DNA from: Caballeronia pedi
GTDB lineage: Bacteria; Pseudomonadota; Gammaproteobacteria; Burkholderiales; Burkholderiaceae
Direction: 5' to 3'
Length of the DNA stretch: 64,000 nt
NCBI RefSeq assembly: GCF_001544915.2
Contig: NZ_FCOE02000011.1
Span: 62,001-126,000, forward strand
The first letter of the stretch is position 1; every line of letters starts with the position of its first letter. Position numbers and translations under genes: made by a program. Below, in pieces: positions 36,036-47,045 of the stretch. Below the pieces are notes generated by a model. It was not told where the DNA came from and did no database searches. It saw nothing but the letters and a program-made list of their open reading frames with translations.

Positions 36036-37598
36036 ATGACCGCTGCCCGCTCACCCTGGTTCTCTCCGCGCGACGAACCGCTCGCGCTCCTGACGCTCGC
36101 GGAGCTGCGCAACCTCGAAGCGCGCGCTGCCGCCGCGCTGCCGCCTCACACGCTGATGGCGCGCGCGGGCGCGGCCGCCGCCCAATACCTGATCGATGCA
36201 TCCGAACATGCTCCGGACGCCCGCGCGCTGCCGGTGTGGCTCGTGGCGGGACCCGGCAACAACGGCGGCGACGCGCTCGTGATGGCCGAGCGCCTGCATC
36301 GCGCGGGCGTCGCCGTGCGCGTGTGCATGCCGGTCGAAGTGAAGCCGGACGACGCGCGCTGGGCGCTCGAATCGGCGCGCGCCGCGGGCGTGCCGATCGA
36401 CACCCAGCCGCCCGCGACCTTCGACGGTTTCGGCTGGCTCGTCGACGGCATGTTCGGCATCGGCCTGACGCGTCCGCTCGACGGCGTGTTCGCCGAGGTG
36501 GCCGCGCGTCTCACGCGGCGTGCGCGCTCAGCGGGCCGCGTGCTCGCGCTCGACGTTCCGAGCGGCCTGAACAGCGACACCGGCGCGCCCGTGAACGGCG
36601 GCGAAGCCGTCCGCGCGACGGAAACCATCACGTTCATCGGCGCGAAGCCGGGGCATTTCACGTCGCAAGGCCGCGATCTGACTGGGCGTCTTTTCGTATC
36701 GACGCTCGATGTCGACGCGAGCGCCGCGCCGTCGATCGTGCTGAACGCGCCCGCACTCTTCGGCGCGTGCATGCCGCCGCGCGACAACGCGACCAACAAG
36801 GGCACGTTCGGCTCGCTCGCGGTGATCGGCGGCGACACGGGCATGTGCGGCGCACCGGTTCTCGCGGCACGCATGGCGCTGTACGGCGGCGCGGGCAAGG
36901 TGAACGTCGCGTTCCTGGGCGAAGGCTTTCCGCCCTACGACCCGCCGCATCCGGAACTCATGCTGCATTGCGCCGACGGCTTCGCGCTCGATAAGATGGA
37001 CGCGCTCGCGATCGGCTGCGGCATGGGCGCGGGCGAGCGCGCGAAACAGTTGCTCGCAAACGCGCTGACGCTCGACGTGCCCAAGCTCCTCGATGCCGAC
37101 GCGCTCAATCTCATCGCGAAAGACGACGCGCTCGCGTCCGCGGTCGCGGCGCGCGGCGCACAGGGCGACCCGTGCATCCTGACGCCGCATCCGCTCGAAG
37201 CGGCGCGTCTGCTGCAAACCGACGCGAAAGCGGTTCAGGCCGACCGCATCGCCGCCGCGCGTCAACTGGCCGCGCGCTATGCGGCGATCGCGGTGCTCAA
37301 GGGATCGGGCACGGTGATCGCCTCGCCCGATGGCCGCGTCGCGGTGAACCCGACCGGCAACGCCGGGCTCGCGACCGGCGGCACCGGCGACGTCCTCGGC
37401 GGATTGATCGGCGCATTGCTCGCGCAGAAACTGCCCGCCTACGAAGCCGCGCTCGCGGGCGTGTATCTCCACGGTCTCGCCGCGCAGACGCTCACGGACG
37501 ACGGCATCGGCCCGGCGGGGTTGACGGCGGGCGAGCTCGCGCCCGCGGTGCGCAAGCTCATCAACCGGCGTTTTTACGCCGAACACGCGCGAAGCTGA
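36036..37598 (+). CDS. nnr: bifunctional NAD(P)H-hydrate epimerase / ADP-dependent dehydratase
   Basis: Repairs hydrated NADH/NADPH. The 520-residue chain has an N-terminal YjeF_N epimerase (about 1-225; GPGNNGGDALVMAERL) and a C-terminal ribokinase-like ADP-dependent dehydratase (about 250-505; KGTFGSLAVIGGDTGM, LTPHPLEAARLL, NPTGNAGLATGGTGDVLGG). Both halves appear intact. It is cytosolic. It follows the DadA-like gene on the same strand and precedes pgi by 191 nt. Confidence 0.96.
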   Translation: MTAARSPWFSPRDEPLALLTLAELRNLEARAAAALPPHTLMARAGAAAAQYLIDASEHAPDARALPVWLVAGPGNNGGDALVMAERLHRAGVAVRVCMPVEVKPDDARWALESARAAGVPIDTQPPATFDGFGWLVDGMFGIGLTRPLDGVFAEVAARLTRRARSAGRVLALDVPSGLNSDTGAPVNGGEAVRATETITFIGAKPGHFTSQGRDLTGRLFVSTLDVDASAAPSIVLNAPALFGACMPPRDNATNKGTFGSLAVIGGDTGMCGAPVLAARMALYGGAGKVNVAFLGEGFPPYDPPHPELMLHCADGFALDKMDALAIGCGMGAGERAKQLLANALTLDVPKLLDADALNLIAKDDALASAVAARGAQGDPCILTPHPLEAARLLQTDAKAVQADRIAAARQLAARYAAIAVLKGSGTVIASPDGRVAVNPTGNAGLATGGTGDVLGGLIGALLAQKLPAYEAALAGVYLHGLAAQTLTDDGIGPAGLTAGELAPAVRKLINRRFYAEHARS

Positions 37599-37789
37599 CG
37601 GCCCGCGAAGGCGTTGTGACGCTTTGCAAGCATCCGTTCATGCATCGTCGCTATACTCTTTTTTGATTCGGGCAACCGCGGCCGTTTAGTCGCGTTCACT
37701 TGCGTTCACCAAACACGACACGCACAGGCGAGCCGAGCCGCAATCGCACGAACGTATTCCTCTGTCACCCTCAGACTAACGGACCGCTC

Positions 37790-39424
37790 ATGACCCAAAA
37801 CTCGATGCTGAACTCGCTTCCTGCCTGGTCGGCGCTCCAGTCGCATTACGATGCCATTTCCGGCGAGCGCCTGCGCGACTGGTTCGCGCCGCAGAACGAT
37901 GCCGCGCCGACGCGCGCCGAGCGCCTCACCTTTCAGGGCGGCGGCCTCGCAATCGACTTCTCCAAGAACCGCGTCAAGGACGAAACGCTGAAGTTGCTCG
38001 TCGAGGTCGCGCAGCAGGCCAAGGTCACCGAACGCCGCGACGCGATGTTCCGTGGCGATATCGTCAACATCACCGAGCAGCGCGCGGTGCTGCATACGGC
38101 GCTGCGCGCGCAGTCGCCCGACGCGCCTTTCTACGAGCAGGTGCAGAAGGAAAAGGCCAAAATGGCCGCCTTCTCCGATCGCGTGCGCGACGGCTCCTGG
38201 AAAGGCTATACCGGCAAACGCATCCGCCATGTGGTGAACATCGGCATCGGCGGCTCGGACCTCGGGCCGAAGATGGTCGTGCACGCGCTGCATCATCTCG
38301 CCTCGAAAGATCTCGACACGCACTTCGTCTCGAACGTCGACGGCGCCGATCTCTGGAACGTCCTTCAGCAAGTCGACGCCGAAGAGACGCTCGCGATCAT
38401 CGTCTCCAAGACCTTCACGACGCTCGAAACGATGACCAACGCGCACTCGATGCGCGACTGGTTCCTGAAGTCCGGCTGTCCCGAAGATCAACTGTCGAAG
38501 CATTTCGTCGGGGTATCGGCGAATCCGGCCGAGGTCGTGAAGTTCGGCATCGCCAAGGAAAACGTCTTCGAGATGTGGGACTGGGTCGGTGGCCGCTACT
38601 CGCTGTGGTCGGCGGTCGGCCTTTCGATCATGCTGTCGGTCGGTCCGCAGAATTTCGACGCGCTGCTGCAAGGCGCGGCGGCGATGGACGAGCACTTCCG
38701 CACCGCGCCGCTCGACAAGAATCTGCCCGTGCTGATGGGCATGATCGGCATCTGGTATCGCAACTTCTTCGGCTCGCAAAGCGATCTGGTCGCGCCGTAT
38801 TCGCAGGCGCTGCACTATCTGCCTTCGTATCTCCAGCAACTGGAGATGGAAAGCAACGGCAAGTCCGCGCGGCTAGACGGCAAGATGGTCGACTATCCGA
38901 CCGCCGCCGTGATCTGGGGCGAGCCGGGCACGAACGGCCAGCACGCGTTCTTCCAGATGCTGCATCAGGGCCCGACGATCATTCCGATCGACTTCATCGC
39001 GGTGCTGACGCCGGAACATCCGCTTGTCGATCATCACGCGAAACTGCTCGCCAACTGCTTCGCGCAAAGCGAGGCGCTGATGCTCGGCCGCACGCTGGAA
39101 GAAGCGAAGAAAGTGGCGGGTCCGGGCAAGGAAGAACTGGCGACGCATCTGAGCTTCCCCGGCAACCGGCCCACCACGACGATCATGCTCGACGCCCTCA
39201 CGCCGCAAACGCTCGGCGCGCTCATCGCGCTCTACGAGCACAAGGTGCTCGTGCAGGGCACGGTGTGGGACATCAACTCGTTCGATCAGTGGGGCGTGGA
39301 GCTCGGCAAGATTCTCGGCAAGGTCGTCGAGGCCGATATCACCGCCGCGAGCGCCGATCCGGCCAAGCATGACTCGTCGACGTCCGCGTTGATCGCGCGT
39401 GCGCGCGCGGCGTTGAAGCGTTAA
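37790..39424 (+). CDS. pgi: glucose-6-phosphate isomerase
   Basis: Interconverts glucose-6-phosphate and fructose-6-phosphate. The 544-residue protein shows both family signatures, WVGGRYSLWSAVGLS and the C-terminal FDQWGVELGK, plus NIGIGGSDLGPKM with sugar-phosphate-binding Ser and SKTFTTLET. The start at 37790 (MTQNSMLNSLPAW) is the usual N-terminus. A TATACT hexamer near 37652 may be its -10. A hairpin terminator follows and overlaps the end of the convergent ATPase gene. It supplies sugar phosphate to otsA, but there is no local linkage. Confidence 0.97.
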   Translation: MTQNSMLNSLPAWSALQSHYDAISGERLRDWFAPQNDAAPTRAERLTFQGGGLAIDFSKNRVKDETLKLLVEVAQQAKVTERRDAMFRGDIVNITEQRAVLHTALRAQSPDAPFYEQVQKEKAKMAAFSDRVRDGSWKGYTGKRIRHVVNIGIGGSDLGPKMVVHALHHLASKDLDTHFVSNVDGADLWNVLQQVDAEETLAIIVSKTFTTLETMTNAHSMRDWFLKSGCPEDQLSKHFVGVSANPAEVVKFGIAKENVFEMWDWVGGRYSLWSAVGLSIMLSVGPQNFDALLQGAAAMDEHFRTAPLDKNLPVLMGMIGIWYRNFFGSQSDLVAPYSQALHYLPSYLQQLEMESNGKSARLDGKMVDYPTAAVIWGEPGTNGQHAFFQMLHQGPTIIPIDFIAVLTPEHPLVDHHAKLLANCFAQSEALMLGRTLEEAKKVAGPGKEELATHLSFPGNRPTTTIMLDALTPQTLGALIALYEHKVLVQGTVWDINSFDQWGVELGKILGKVVEADITAASADPAKHDSSTSALIARARAALKR

Positions 39425-39442
39425 GGCTCGCTGTAGGTTCGT

Positions 39443-39474
39443 GGCCCGCAGTGCTTCGGCGTTGCGGGCTTTTT
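39443..39474 (+). terminator. pgi terminator
   Basis: A stem GCCCGCA/TGCGGGC (39443-39449 with 39463-39469) is followed by a T run to 39474, which touches the stop codon of the opposing ATPase gene. Confidence 0.8.
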
Positions 39475-40175
39475 CATACGCTCAGGCCGTTCACGAGCCG
39501 CCCGGCTTCGATCGTCACCGTGGCGTCGCAACGCTCGGCCAGCTCGGCATCATGCGTGACGAGCACGAGCGTCGCGCCATTGCGACGGTTCATCTCGAAC
39601 ATCAGGTCGATGATCGCGTAGCCGGTGGTGGCGTCAAGGCTGCCGGTGGGTTCGTCGGCGAAAAGTACGGCCGGATGCGTGACGAAGGCACGCGCGAGCG
39701 CAACGCGCTGCTGTTCGCCGCCCGAAAGCAGCTTCGGATAATGGCCGGTGCGCTGGGACAGCCCGACTTGATCGAGCAGCGATCGCGCGCGCGCCGCGAT
39801 TTCGCCGTGCGGTATCTCCGCGCGCAATTCGAGCGGCAGCATCACGTTTTCGAGCGCGGTCAGATGCGGCATCAACTGGAACGACTGGAACACGAAACCG
39901 ACCGCGCCGCTGCGCAGCGCGGCGCGCTCGTCTTCGTTCAACGCGGACAGTTCCTTGCCGAGCAGACGAACCGAGCCCTCGCTCGCGCTGTCCAACCCGG
40001 CAAGCAGACCGAGCAGTGTCGACTTGCCCGAGCCTGATGCGCCGACGATCGCCACGCTGCTGCCCTTCGCGATCGACAGATCGATCTGATCGAGAATCGT
40101 GAGCTCGCCCGTTGCGTCCTTCACCCGCTTGCTTAAACCCCGTACTTCGATGACCGGCTCGATATTGTTTTGCAT
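39474..40175 (-). CDS. YbbA-type ABC transporter ATP-binding protein
   Basis: A 233-residue LolD/MacB-like ATPase: Walker A GASGSGKST (about 42-50), Q-loop in FVFQSFQLMPHLT, signature LLSGGEQQRVALARAF, Walker B LFADEPTGSLD and VTHD switch. In E. coli ybbA is divergent from tesA and followed by the permease ybbP. Here tesA is again divergent, but no permease follows: the gene ends against pgi. It may work with a permease encoded elsewhere. Its ATG (40175) overlaps the tesA ATG by 2 nt on opposite strands, with no clear ribosome site for either. Confidence 0.9.
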   Translation of the reverse strand: MQNNIEPVIEVRGLSKRVKDATGELTILDQIDLSIAKGSSVAIVGASGSGKSTLLGLLAGLDSASEGSVRLLGKELSALNEDERAALRSGAVGFVFQSFQLMPHLTALENVMLPLELRAEIPHGEIAARARSLLDQVGLSQRTGHYPKLLSGGEQQRVALARAFVTHPAVLFADEPTGSLDATTGYAIIDLMFEMNRRNGATLVLVTHDAELAERCDATVTIEAGRLVNGLSV

Positions 40176-40845
40176 GGACACTCTGAAAAAGAACTGGCGC
40201 GGCTTCGTTCCCGCAATCGCATTGATGGCGGCATGGTCCGGGACCGCGCATGCCGCCGATGCGCAGGCAGCCACGCAACCCAAACCCGCGATCGTCGTGC
40301 TAGGCGATAGCCTGTCGGCCGAATACGGCCTGCCGCGCGACACGGGCTGGGTGAATCTCTTGCGCGAGCGTCTGGCGAAGGAGCGTCTCGATTATAGCGT
40401 CGCCAATTCGAGCATCAGCGGCGACACCACGAGCGGCGGCCGCGCGCGGCTGACCGCCGTGCTGTCCCGCATCAAGCCGGACGTCGTGATCGTCGAGCTC
40501 GGCGCGAACGATGCGCTGCGCGGCGTTCCGCTTGCCACGACGGAAACGAATCTGCGCGGTATTGTCGATGCGTCGCAGGCGGCGCATGCGAAGGTTTTAC
40601 TCATCGGCATGTACGTTCCGCCCAATTACGGCCCCGACTATTCGCAAAAGTTCCACGCGGTGTACGAGCGCATCGCGAAGGAAAAGAAAGTGTCGCTCGT
40701 GCCCTTCCTGCTTGCCGGCATTGCTGACAAGCCTGCCATGTTTCAGGCCGACCAGATTCATCCGACAGTGCAGGCCCAGCCATTGCTATTGGATAACGTC
40801 TGGCCAATCTTGAAACCCTTGCTGGGCGCAAGCGCCGCGCATTGA
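40174..40845 (+). CDS. tesA: TesA-type SGNH arylesterase / lysophospholipase
   Basis: A 223-residue exported hydrolase. The signal peptide ends near AHAAD (residue 28); the mature part has the SGNH blocks: block I VLGDSLSAEYG with Ser46, the Gly of block II, GANDALRG (block III) and DQIHPT with catalytic Asp/His (block V). TesA/Arylesterase enzymes cleave acyl thioesters and aryl or lysophospholipid esters in the periplasm. The start at 40174 gives a normal signal peptide but lacks a ribosome site; an upstream ATG at 40150 would add eight residues. The divergent pair with the YbbA ATPase mirrors E. coli. Confidence 0.93.
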   Translation: MDTLKKNWRGFVPAIALMAAWSGTAHAADAQAATQPKPAIVVLGDSLSAEYGLPRDTGWVNLLRERLAKERLDYSVANSSISGDTTSGGRARLTAVLSRIKPDVVIVELGANDALRGVPLATTETNLRGIVDASQAAHAKVLLIGMYVPPNYGPDYSQKFHAVYERIAKEKKVSLVPFLLAGIADKPAMFQADQIHPTVQAQPLLLDNVWPILKPLLGASAAH

Positions 40846-40972
40846 AGACGACGCGCCGGCCCGCGACAGCTTTTCCAACAACGCGGAACATGGCCACGAT
40901 TCAGTCATCTGAGACTTTCGCGTCACTCTTATAACCCCGCTCGTCATATGAGCGACTCTACAAGGAGGTCAC

Positions 40973-41314
40973 GTGAAACTTGCCCCTCTTCTCGCCCTGA
41001 CCGTTGCGATCTCGGCGTGCGCCGCGCAACCGCCCGCCGGCGTGCAGCAAGTCGGCACGAGCCAGAAAGAGCCGAAGGTCATTGCGCAATGCGTCGCCCA
41101 GAAGTGGGCCGACAAGTCGCAGCAGCAGGTCGTTTCGCAGGATACGCTCGCGAACGACAAGGCCGTCGACGTGTACGTTCCCGGCCAGCAGCCGCCGAAC
41201 GGCGCAGCGGCCATCATTCACCCGGCGTGGTCCGGTCCGGGTTCGTGGGTCGGTTTCCGCGCCTCGGGTGCGGCCGGCAGTCAGGCAACCGGCGACATTC
41301 AGGCTTGCCTGTAA
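40973..41314 (+). CDS. small lipoprotein of unknown function
   Basis: A 113-residue protein starting at GTG 40973, supported by AAGGAGG at 40962-40968. The signal ends at a lipobox AISAC with Cys16. The mature part has two further Cys (near residues 40 and 112), a VAQKWADKSQQQV helix and a predicted beta-rich end (WSGPGSWVGFRASG). It is reminiscent of small periplasmic lipoproteins widespread in Burkholderia, but I do not recognise a named family. Followed by a strong shared terminator. Confidence 0.75.
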   Translation: MKLAPLLALTVAISACAAQPPAGVQQVGTSQKEPKVIAQCVAQKWADKSQQQVVSQDTLANDKAVDVYVPGQQPPNGAAAIIHPAWSGPGSWVGFRASGAAGSQATGDIQACL

Positions 41315-41366
41315 GCAGCGCTCGGTTGTGCGCTTGCCGCGCGTTCATGGCGGCATAGCCCAAACA

Positions 41367-41401
41367 AAAGCCCCGCATCCTTTCAGATGCGGGGCTTTTT
41401 C
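41367..41401. terminator. bidirectional terminator between lipoprotein gene and ppiD
   Basis: A 13-bp stem AAAGCCCCGCATC/GATGCGGGGCTTT with a short CTTTCA loop, T-tract on the plus strand and A-tract on the left side. Serves the convergent genes on both sides. Confidence 0.88.
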
Positions 41402-41418
41402 CATGATCGCGGAGCCGA

Positions 41419-43341
41419 TCAGTTCGATGACGGCGGCGGAGCCTGGCTCAGCTTGACCTTCGAGCGCGCCTTCAACGAGTTGAGATACGCTTCCATTTCG
41501 GCCTGCGCATACACCTGCGCCACCTGCTGTTGCGCGCCCGTGAGACGGTCGGCTGCGACCGGCGCCGCTTTCTCGATGCCGTTCACACGGTAGATCGCGT
41601 AACCGCTCGCACCGAGGTCCACACCGACATAAGCCGGCAGCTTCGACGCATCCGCCTTGAAGATCGCGCTCAGCGCGGCGGGCGGCAAGCCCTGCGCGTC
41701 GTTACGCGATACCGTGATCGGCGATGTGAAGCCTTCGGTGGACTTCGACTTCTGCAGGTCCGCGAGCTTCGCCTCGCCTTCCTTCCTCGCCATGGCGGCG
41801 GCCATTTCCGCAATGACCTTCTTGCGCACGTCCTCCTTCACCACGTCGAACGGGGGAACGGTCGACGCTTTGTAGTCGGTCACACGCGCGGCGATCAGCG
41901 TACTGTTGCCGACATCCATCGCCTGCGTGTTGTTGCGGTCCTTCACCGAGTCCGGCGCGAAGACGGCTGCGAGGAACTTCGGATTGTTGAGCGGACTGTC
42001 CTGCGGCAACTGAGGGTTCGGCTTCGGGCCGACTGTCGCGGTCTGGATCGTCAGCTTGTATTTGTCGGCCGCGGGTTGCAGCGTCTTCGCCTTCTCATAG
42101 ACGAGATCGGTGAAGCCTTGCGCGTTGTCAGCGAAGCCCTTCGTGCCTTGCTGAGCCGCGTAGTCCTTCGCGATCGCATCCTTCACTTCATCGAATGGTT
42201 TCGTCGCGCCAGGCTTCACGTCGGTCGCCTGGATGATGTGATAGCCGAAGTCCGACTCGACGATATTGCTCACTTCGCCCTTCTTGAGACCGAAGGCGGC
42301 GTCGTCGAAAGCCTTGCCGCCGGCGATCTGACCGCGCGCGAAGTAGCCGAGATCGCCGCCCTTGCTCGCCGAGCCCGGATCGTCCGAATTTTTCTGCGCG
42401 ACTTGCGCGAACTGGTCCGGATGCGCCTTGACCTGCGCCAGCAGTTCTTCGGCCTTCTGTTTTGCCTTCGCCTTGTCGGCCGCGCTCGCGTCCTTCGGTG
42501 CGTTCACGAGAATGTGGCTCGCGCGCACTTGGGCTTCCGTGCGATAGCGCTGGATGTTGTCGTCGTAATACTTCTTGAGATCGGCGTCGGTCGCCTTCGA
42601 CGCTGCAGCGATCGACGACGGCGACAGCACGAGGTACTGGATCGTGGCGGTCTCCGGCGTCGCAAAGTCGTTGCGATGCGCTTCGTAGTAGGCCGTGAGC
42701 TGCGCGTCCGTCGGCTGGATTTTCGCGGTGTAGTCAGCCGCGCGCAAGGACAGACCCTGCACCGAGCGCTTCTGCTCGGCGAGTTCAGTCAGGCTCTGCG
42801 CGAGCGCTTTCGACGTGAACGACGTCGCCTGGATGCTGCCCGGAATCTGGTCGGTCGCGATTTGATAGCGCATGCGTTCGTCGTATTGCGCGGGCGTCAT
42901 GCCCTGCATGGCGAGCAGTTGCTTGTAGCGTTCGAGGTCGATCGTGCCGTCGGGATTCTTCAGCGACGAGATCACCGGATCGGAAAGCAGCGCGCGACGC
43001 ACGGCGTCATCCGACGCGGTCAGATGCAGGCGTTGCGTTTCGTCGGCCATGGCGCGCTGCTGCACGAGGCTGTCGACCATCGCGGCGCGCGTTTCGGGCG
43101 AATCGAACATCTTGGCGTCGAACTGCGAACCGAGCATCGAGCGGGCGCGATCCACTTGCTGGCGGAAAGCGCTGTCGAATTCGGCGCGCGTGATCTTGTG
43201 GCCGTTTACGCTGGCGACGTAAGAACTTTCGTCGAAATAGTTGCTGAATCCCTGGATCCCGACCATGCCCAGACCGGGCACGATGATCAGGATCAGCAGA
43301 GCCATCATCAGGCGCTGGTGATTACGGAAGAAGTCGAGCAT
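41419..43341 (-). CDS. ppiD: PpiD-like membrane-anchored peptidyl-prolyl isomerase
   Basis: A 640-residue SurA-N/parvulin protein anchored by one N-terminal helix (residues about 12-34, LMMALLILIIVPGLGMVGI). The periplasmic chaperone part follows (SVNGHKITRAEFDSAFRQQVD), with a parvulin domain at about 260-370 (VRASHILVNAPKDAS, GGDLGYFARGQ, FGYHIIQATD). PpiD assists proteins leaving the Sec translocon. Length matches the family (about 620-640). It ends the tig-clpP-clpX-lon-hupB-ppiD gene order shared with E. coli, with two tRNA genes inserted between hupB and ppiD. Confidence 0.95.
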   Translation of the reverse strand: MLDFFRNHQRLMMALLILIIVPGLGMVGIQGFSNYFDESSYVASVNGHKITRAEFDSAFRQQVDRARSMLGSQFDAKMFDSPETRAAMVDSLVQQRAMADETQRLHLTASDDAVRRALLSDPVISSLKNPDGTIDLERYKQLLAMQGMTPAQYDERMRYQIATDQIPGSIQATSFTSKALAQSLTELAEQKRSVQGLSLRAADYTAKIQPTDAQLTAYYEAHRNDFATPETATIQYLVLSPSSIAAASKATDADLKKYYDDNIQRYRTEAQVRASHILVNAPKDASAADKAKAKQKAEELLAQVKAHPDQFAQVAQKNSDDPGSASKGGDLGYFARGQIAGGKAFDDAAFGLKKGEVSNIVESDFGYHIIQATDVKPGATKPFDEVKDAIAKDYAAQQGTKGFADNAQGFTDLVYEKAKTLQPAADKYKLTIQTATVGPKPNPQLPQDSPLNNPKFLAAVFAPDSVKDRNNTQAMDVGNSTLIAARVTDYKASTVPPFDVVKEDVRKKVIAEMAAAMARKEGEAKLADLQKSKSTEGFTSPITVSRNDAQGLPPAALSAIFKADASKLPAYVGVDLGASGYAIYRVNGIEKAAPVAADRLTGAQQQVAQVYAQAEMEAYLNSLKARSKVKLSQAPPPSSN

Positions 43342-43589
43342 GCGTAGCGCTGCGTAGTCAGAACAAAACGCTCGATATTACAACAGTGGCAGAGGAAAAG
43401 GCGAAAGGTGGTGGGCGAATGGACTTTCCGGCAGACGACAGATGCGGAGTCGAACCCTCGAATCGATGCGAATTGTTTTATCTATCAGGCATTTAACCCG
43501 CGATTGGGTCAAATTGCGTAATCGTCGCGCTGTGATGATTAGCACTCTTGATGGAGAGGCAAACGCGACAAGCGCGCGGCGAAAAACAA

Positions 43590-43623
43590 AAAGTCCCGCA
43601 CGCTTCGCAGCCTGCGGGACTTT
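43590..43623 (-). terminator. terminator of the tRNA pair
   Basis: An 11-bp perfect stem AAAGTCCCGCA/TGCGGGACTTT (43590-43600 with 43613-43623); on the minus strand it is followed by TTTGTTTTTCG, 13 nt after the tRNA-Asp CCA end. Confidence 0.85.
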
Positions 43624-43635
43624 CATGTTCGATTC

Positions 43636-43712
43636 TGGCGGAGCGGACGGGACTCGAACCCGCGACCCCCGGCGTGACAGGCCGGTATTCTAACCAACTG
43701 AACTACCGCTCC
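43636..43712 (-). tRNA. tRNA-Asp (GTC)
   Basis: Minus-strand cloverleaf of 77 nt with encoded CCA: acceptor GGAGCGG/CCGCTCC, D arm AGTTCAGTTGGTTAGAAT, anticodon stem CCGGC/GCCGG around CTGTCAC (anticodon GTC), T arm GGGTTCGAACTC with the invariant TTCGA. It lies 26 nt downstream of tRNA-Val, probably in one transcript. Confidence 0.96.
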
Positions 43713-43738
43713 TGGGTAGCGCGCAATGAATTGAAACC

Positions 43739-43814
43739 TGGTGGGTGCTGAGAGGCTCGAACTCCCGACCTACGCCTTGTAAGGGCGCCGCTCTACCAAC
43801 TGAGCTAAGCACCC
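43739..43814 (-). tRNA. tRNA-Val (TAC)
   Basis: Minus-strand cloverleaf of 76 nt with encoded CCA: acceptor GGGTGCT/AGCACCC, D arm with AGCTCAGTTGGTAGAGC, anticodon loop CTTACAA (anticodon TAC), T arm GGGAGTTCGAGCCTC. It is the upstream member of the Val-Asp pair and lies 75 nt after hupB. Confidence 0.96.
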
Positions 43815-43889
43815 GGTTCGCAATTCATCCGGTTTGCGCAGCGCTGAATTCAAAACTTCGTTTTGCGAAGCCCGTATCCAGCGAGTCCG

Positions 43890-44162
43890 CTAGTTTAGCG
43901 CATCCTTCAGCGCTTTGCCAGGGCGAAATTTCGGGACCTTCGCGGCCTTGATCTTGATCGCATCGCCGGTGCGCGGATTGCGGCCCGTGCGCGCGGTGCG
44001 CTTGCCAACGGCAAACGTGCCGAAGCCGACCAGCGTCACCGTGCCGCCCTTCTTCAGCGTCGCGCGCACGCCGCCGATCACCGCTTCGAGCGCGCGGCCG
44101 GCAGCGGCCTTGGAGATATCGGCATGCTGCGCGATATGGTCGATCAGTTCCGTCTTGTTCAT
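43890..44162 (-). CDS. hupB: HU-family DNA-binding protein
   Basis: A 90-residue histone-like protein that bends and compacts DNA. Typical blocks: MNKTELIDHIA, the VTLVGFGTFAV turn and the beta-arm GRNPRTGDAIKIKAAKVPKFRPGKALKDALN. Length equals E. coli HU (90). A weak short hairpin (43856-43870) with A/T flank may end it. It has its own strong promoter upstream and lies between lon and the tRNA pair. Confidence 0.97.
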   Translation of the reverse strand: MNKTELIDHIAQHADISKAAAGRALEAVIGGVRATLKKGGTVTLVGFGTFAVGKRTARTGRNPRTGDAIKIKAAKVPKFRPGKALKDALN

Positions 44163-44252
44163 TGTGATCCCCGAATCAGTATTGGCACGTTGTAATCGAT
44201 CTGGTCCCGCATCGATGCGAATGGCATCTCGATAAGTTTGGATGCGGCGCTC

Positions 44253-44281
44253 ATTTAACTTAGCCGAAAGAACCGTGTCAA
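44253..44281 (-). promoter_or_regulatory. sigma70 promoter of hupB
   Basis: Minus strand -35 TTGACA (44281-44276, perfect), 17-nt spacer, -10 TTAAAT (44258-44253), 91 nt upstream of the ATG. Confidence 0.7.
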
Positions 44282-44354
44282 CGGGGGTTGAGCCTTATTC
44301 GGCGAGGGTTTGCGGTGCTTTAGAAGACCTCTTCGAAAAGCCGCGCGCAAAAAG

Positions 44355-44386
44355 AAAAACCCGCGAGCGTGAGCCCGCGGGTTTTA
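44355..44386 (-). terminator. lon terminator
   Basis: Stem AAAACCCGCG/CGCGGGTTTT around a GC-rich loop; on the minus strand followed by TTCTTTTTG. Located 50 nt after the lon stop. Confidence 0.85.
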
Positions 44387-44435
44387 GCGTCGATCACGCA
44401 ACACGGCGATAAAGCCGTGCTGCCCGATGCGCGCG

Positions 44436-46859
<2,424 letters not shown>

Positions 46860-46923
46860 TTCATTTCCCCATTAATGGAATCAGTTCAGTCGTAAGTAAG
46901 GCCGTTCAGAGCTATTGCAAGCC

Positions 46924-46952
46924 TTTATCGGAAGGGAAAAGTCGGTAGTCAA
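46924..46952 (-). promoter_or_regulatory. sigma70-like promoter of lon
   Basis: Minus strand -35 TTGACT (46952-46947), 17-nt spacer, -10 GATAAA (46929-46924), 65 nt upstream of the lon ATG. A clear sigma32 pattern was not seen by eye. Confidence 0.55.
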
Positions 46953-46983
46953 AGATCGCGTCAGTAACGTCCACAAGATAAAC

Positions 46984-47026
46984 CGAAAAAAATAAAAGGC
47001 CGTTCACGTCGCCATGAACGGCCTTT
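46984..47026 (-). terminator. clpX terminator
   Basis: Stem GGCCGTTCA/TGAACGGCC around CGTCGCCA; on the minus strand followed by TTTTATTTTTTTCGG. Lies 20 nt after the clpX stop. Confidence 0.88.
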
Positions 47027-47045
47027 CGCCGACACACAGCCTGCT

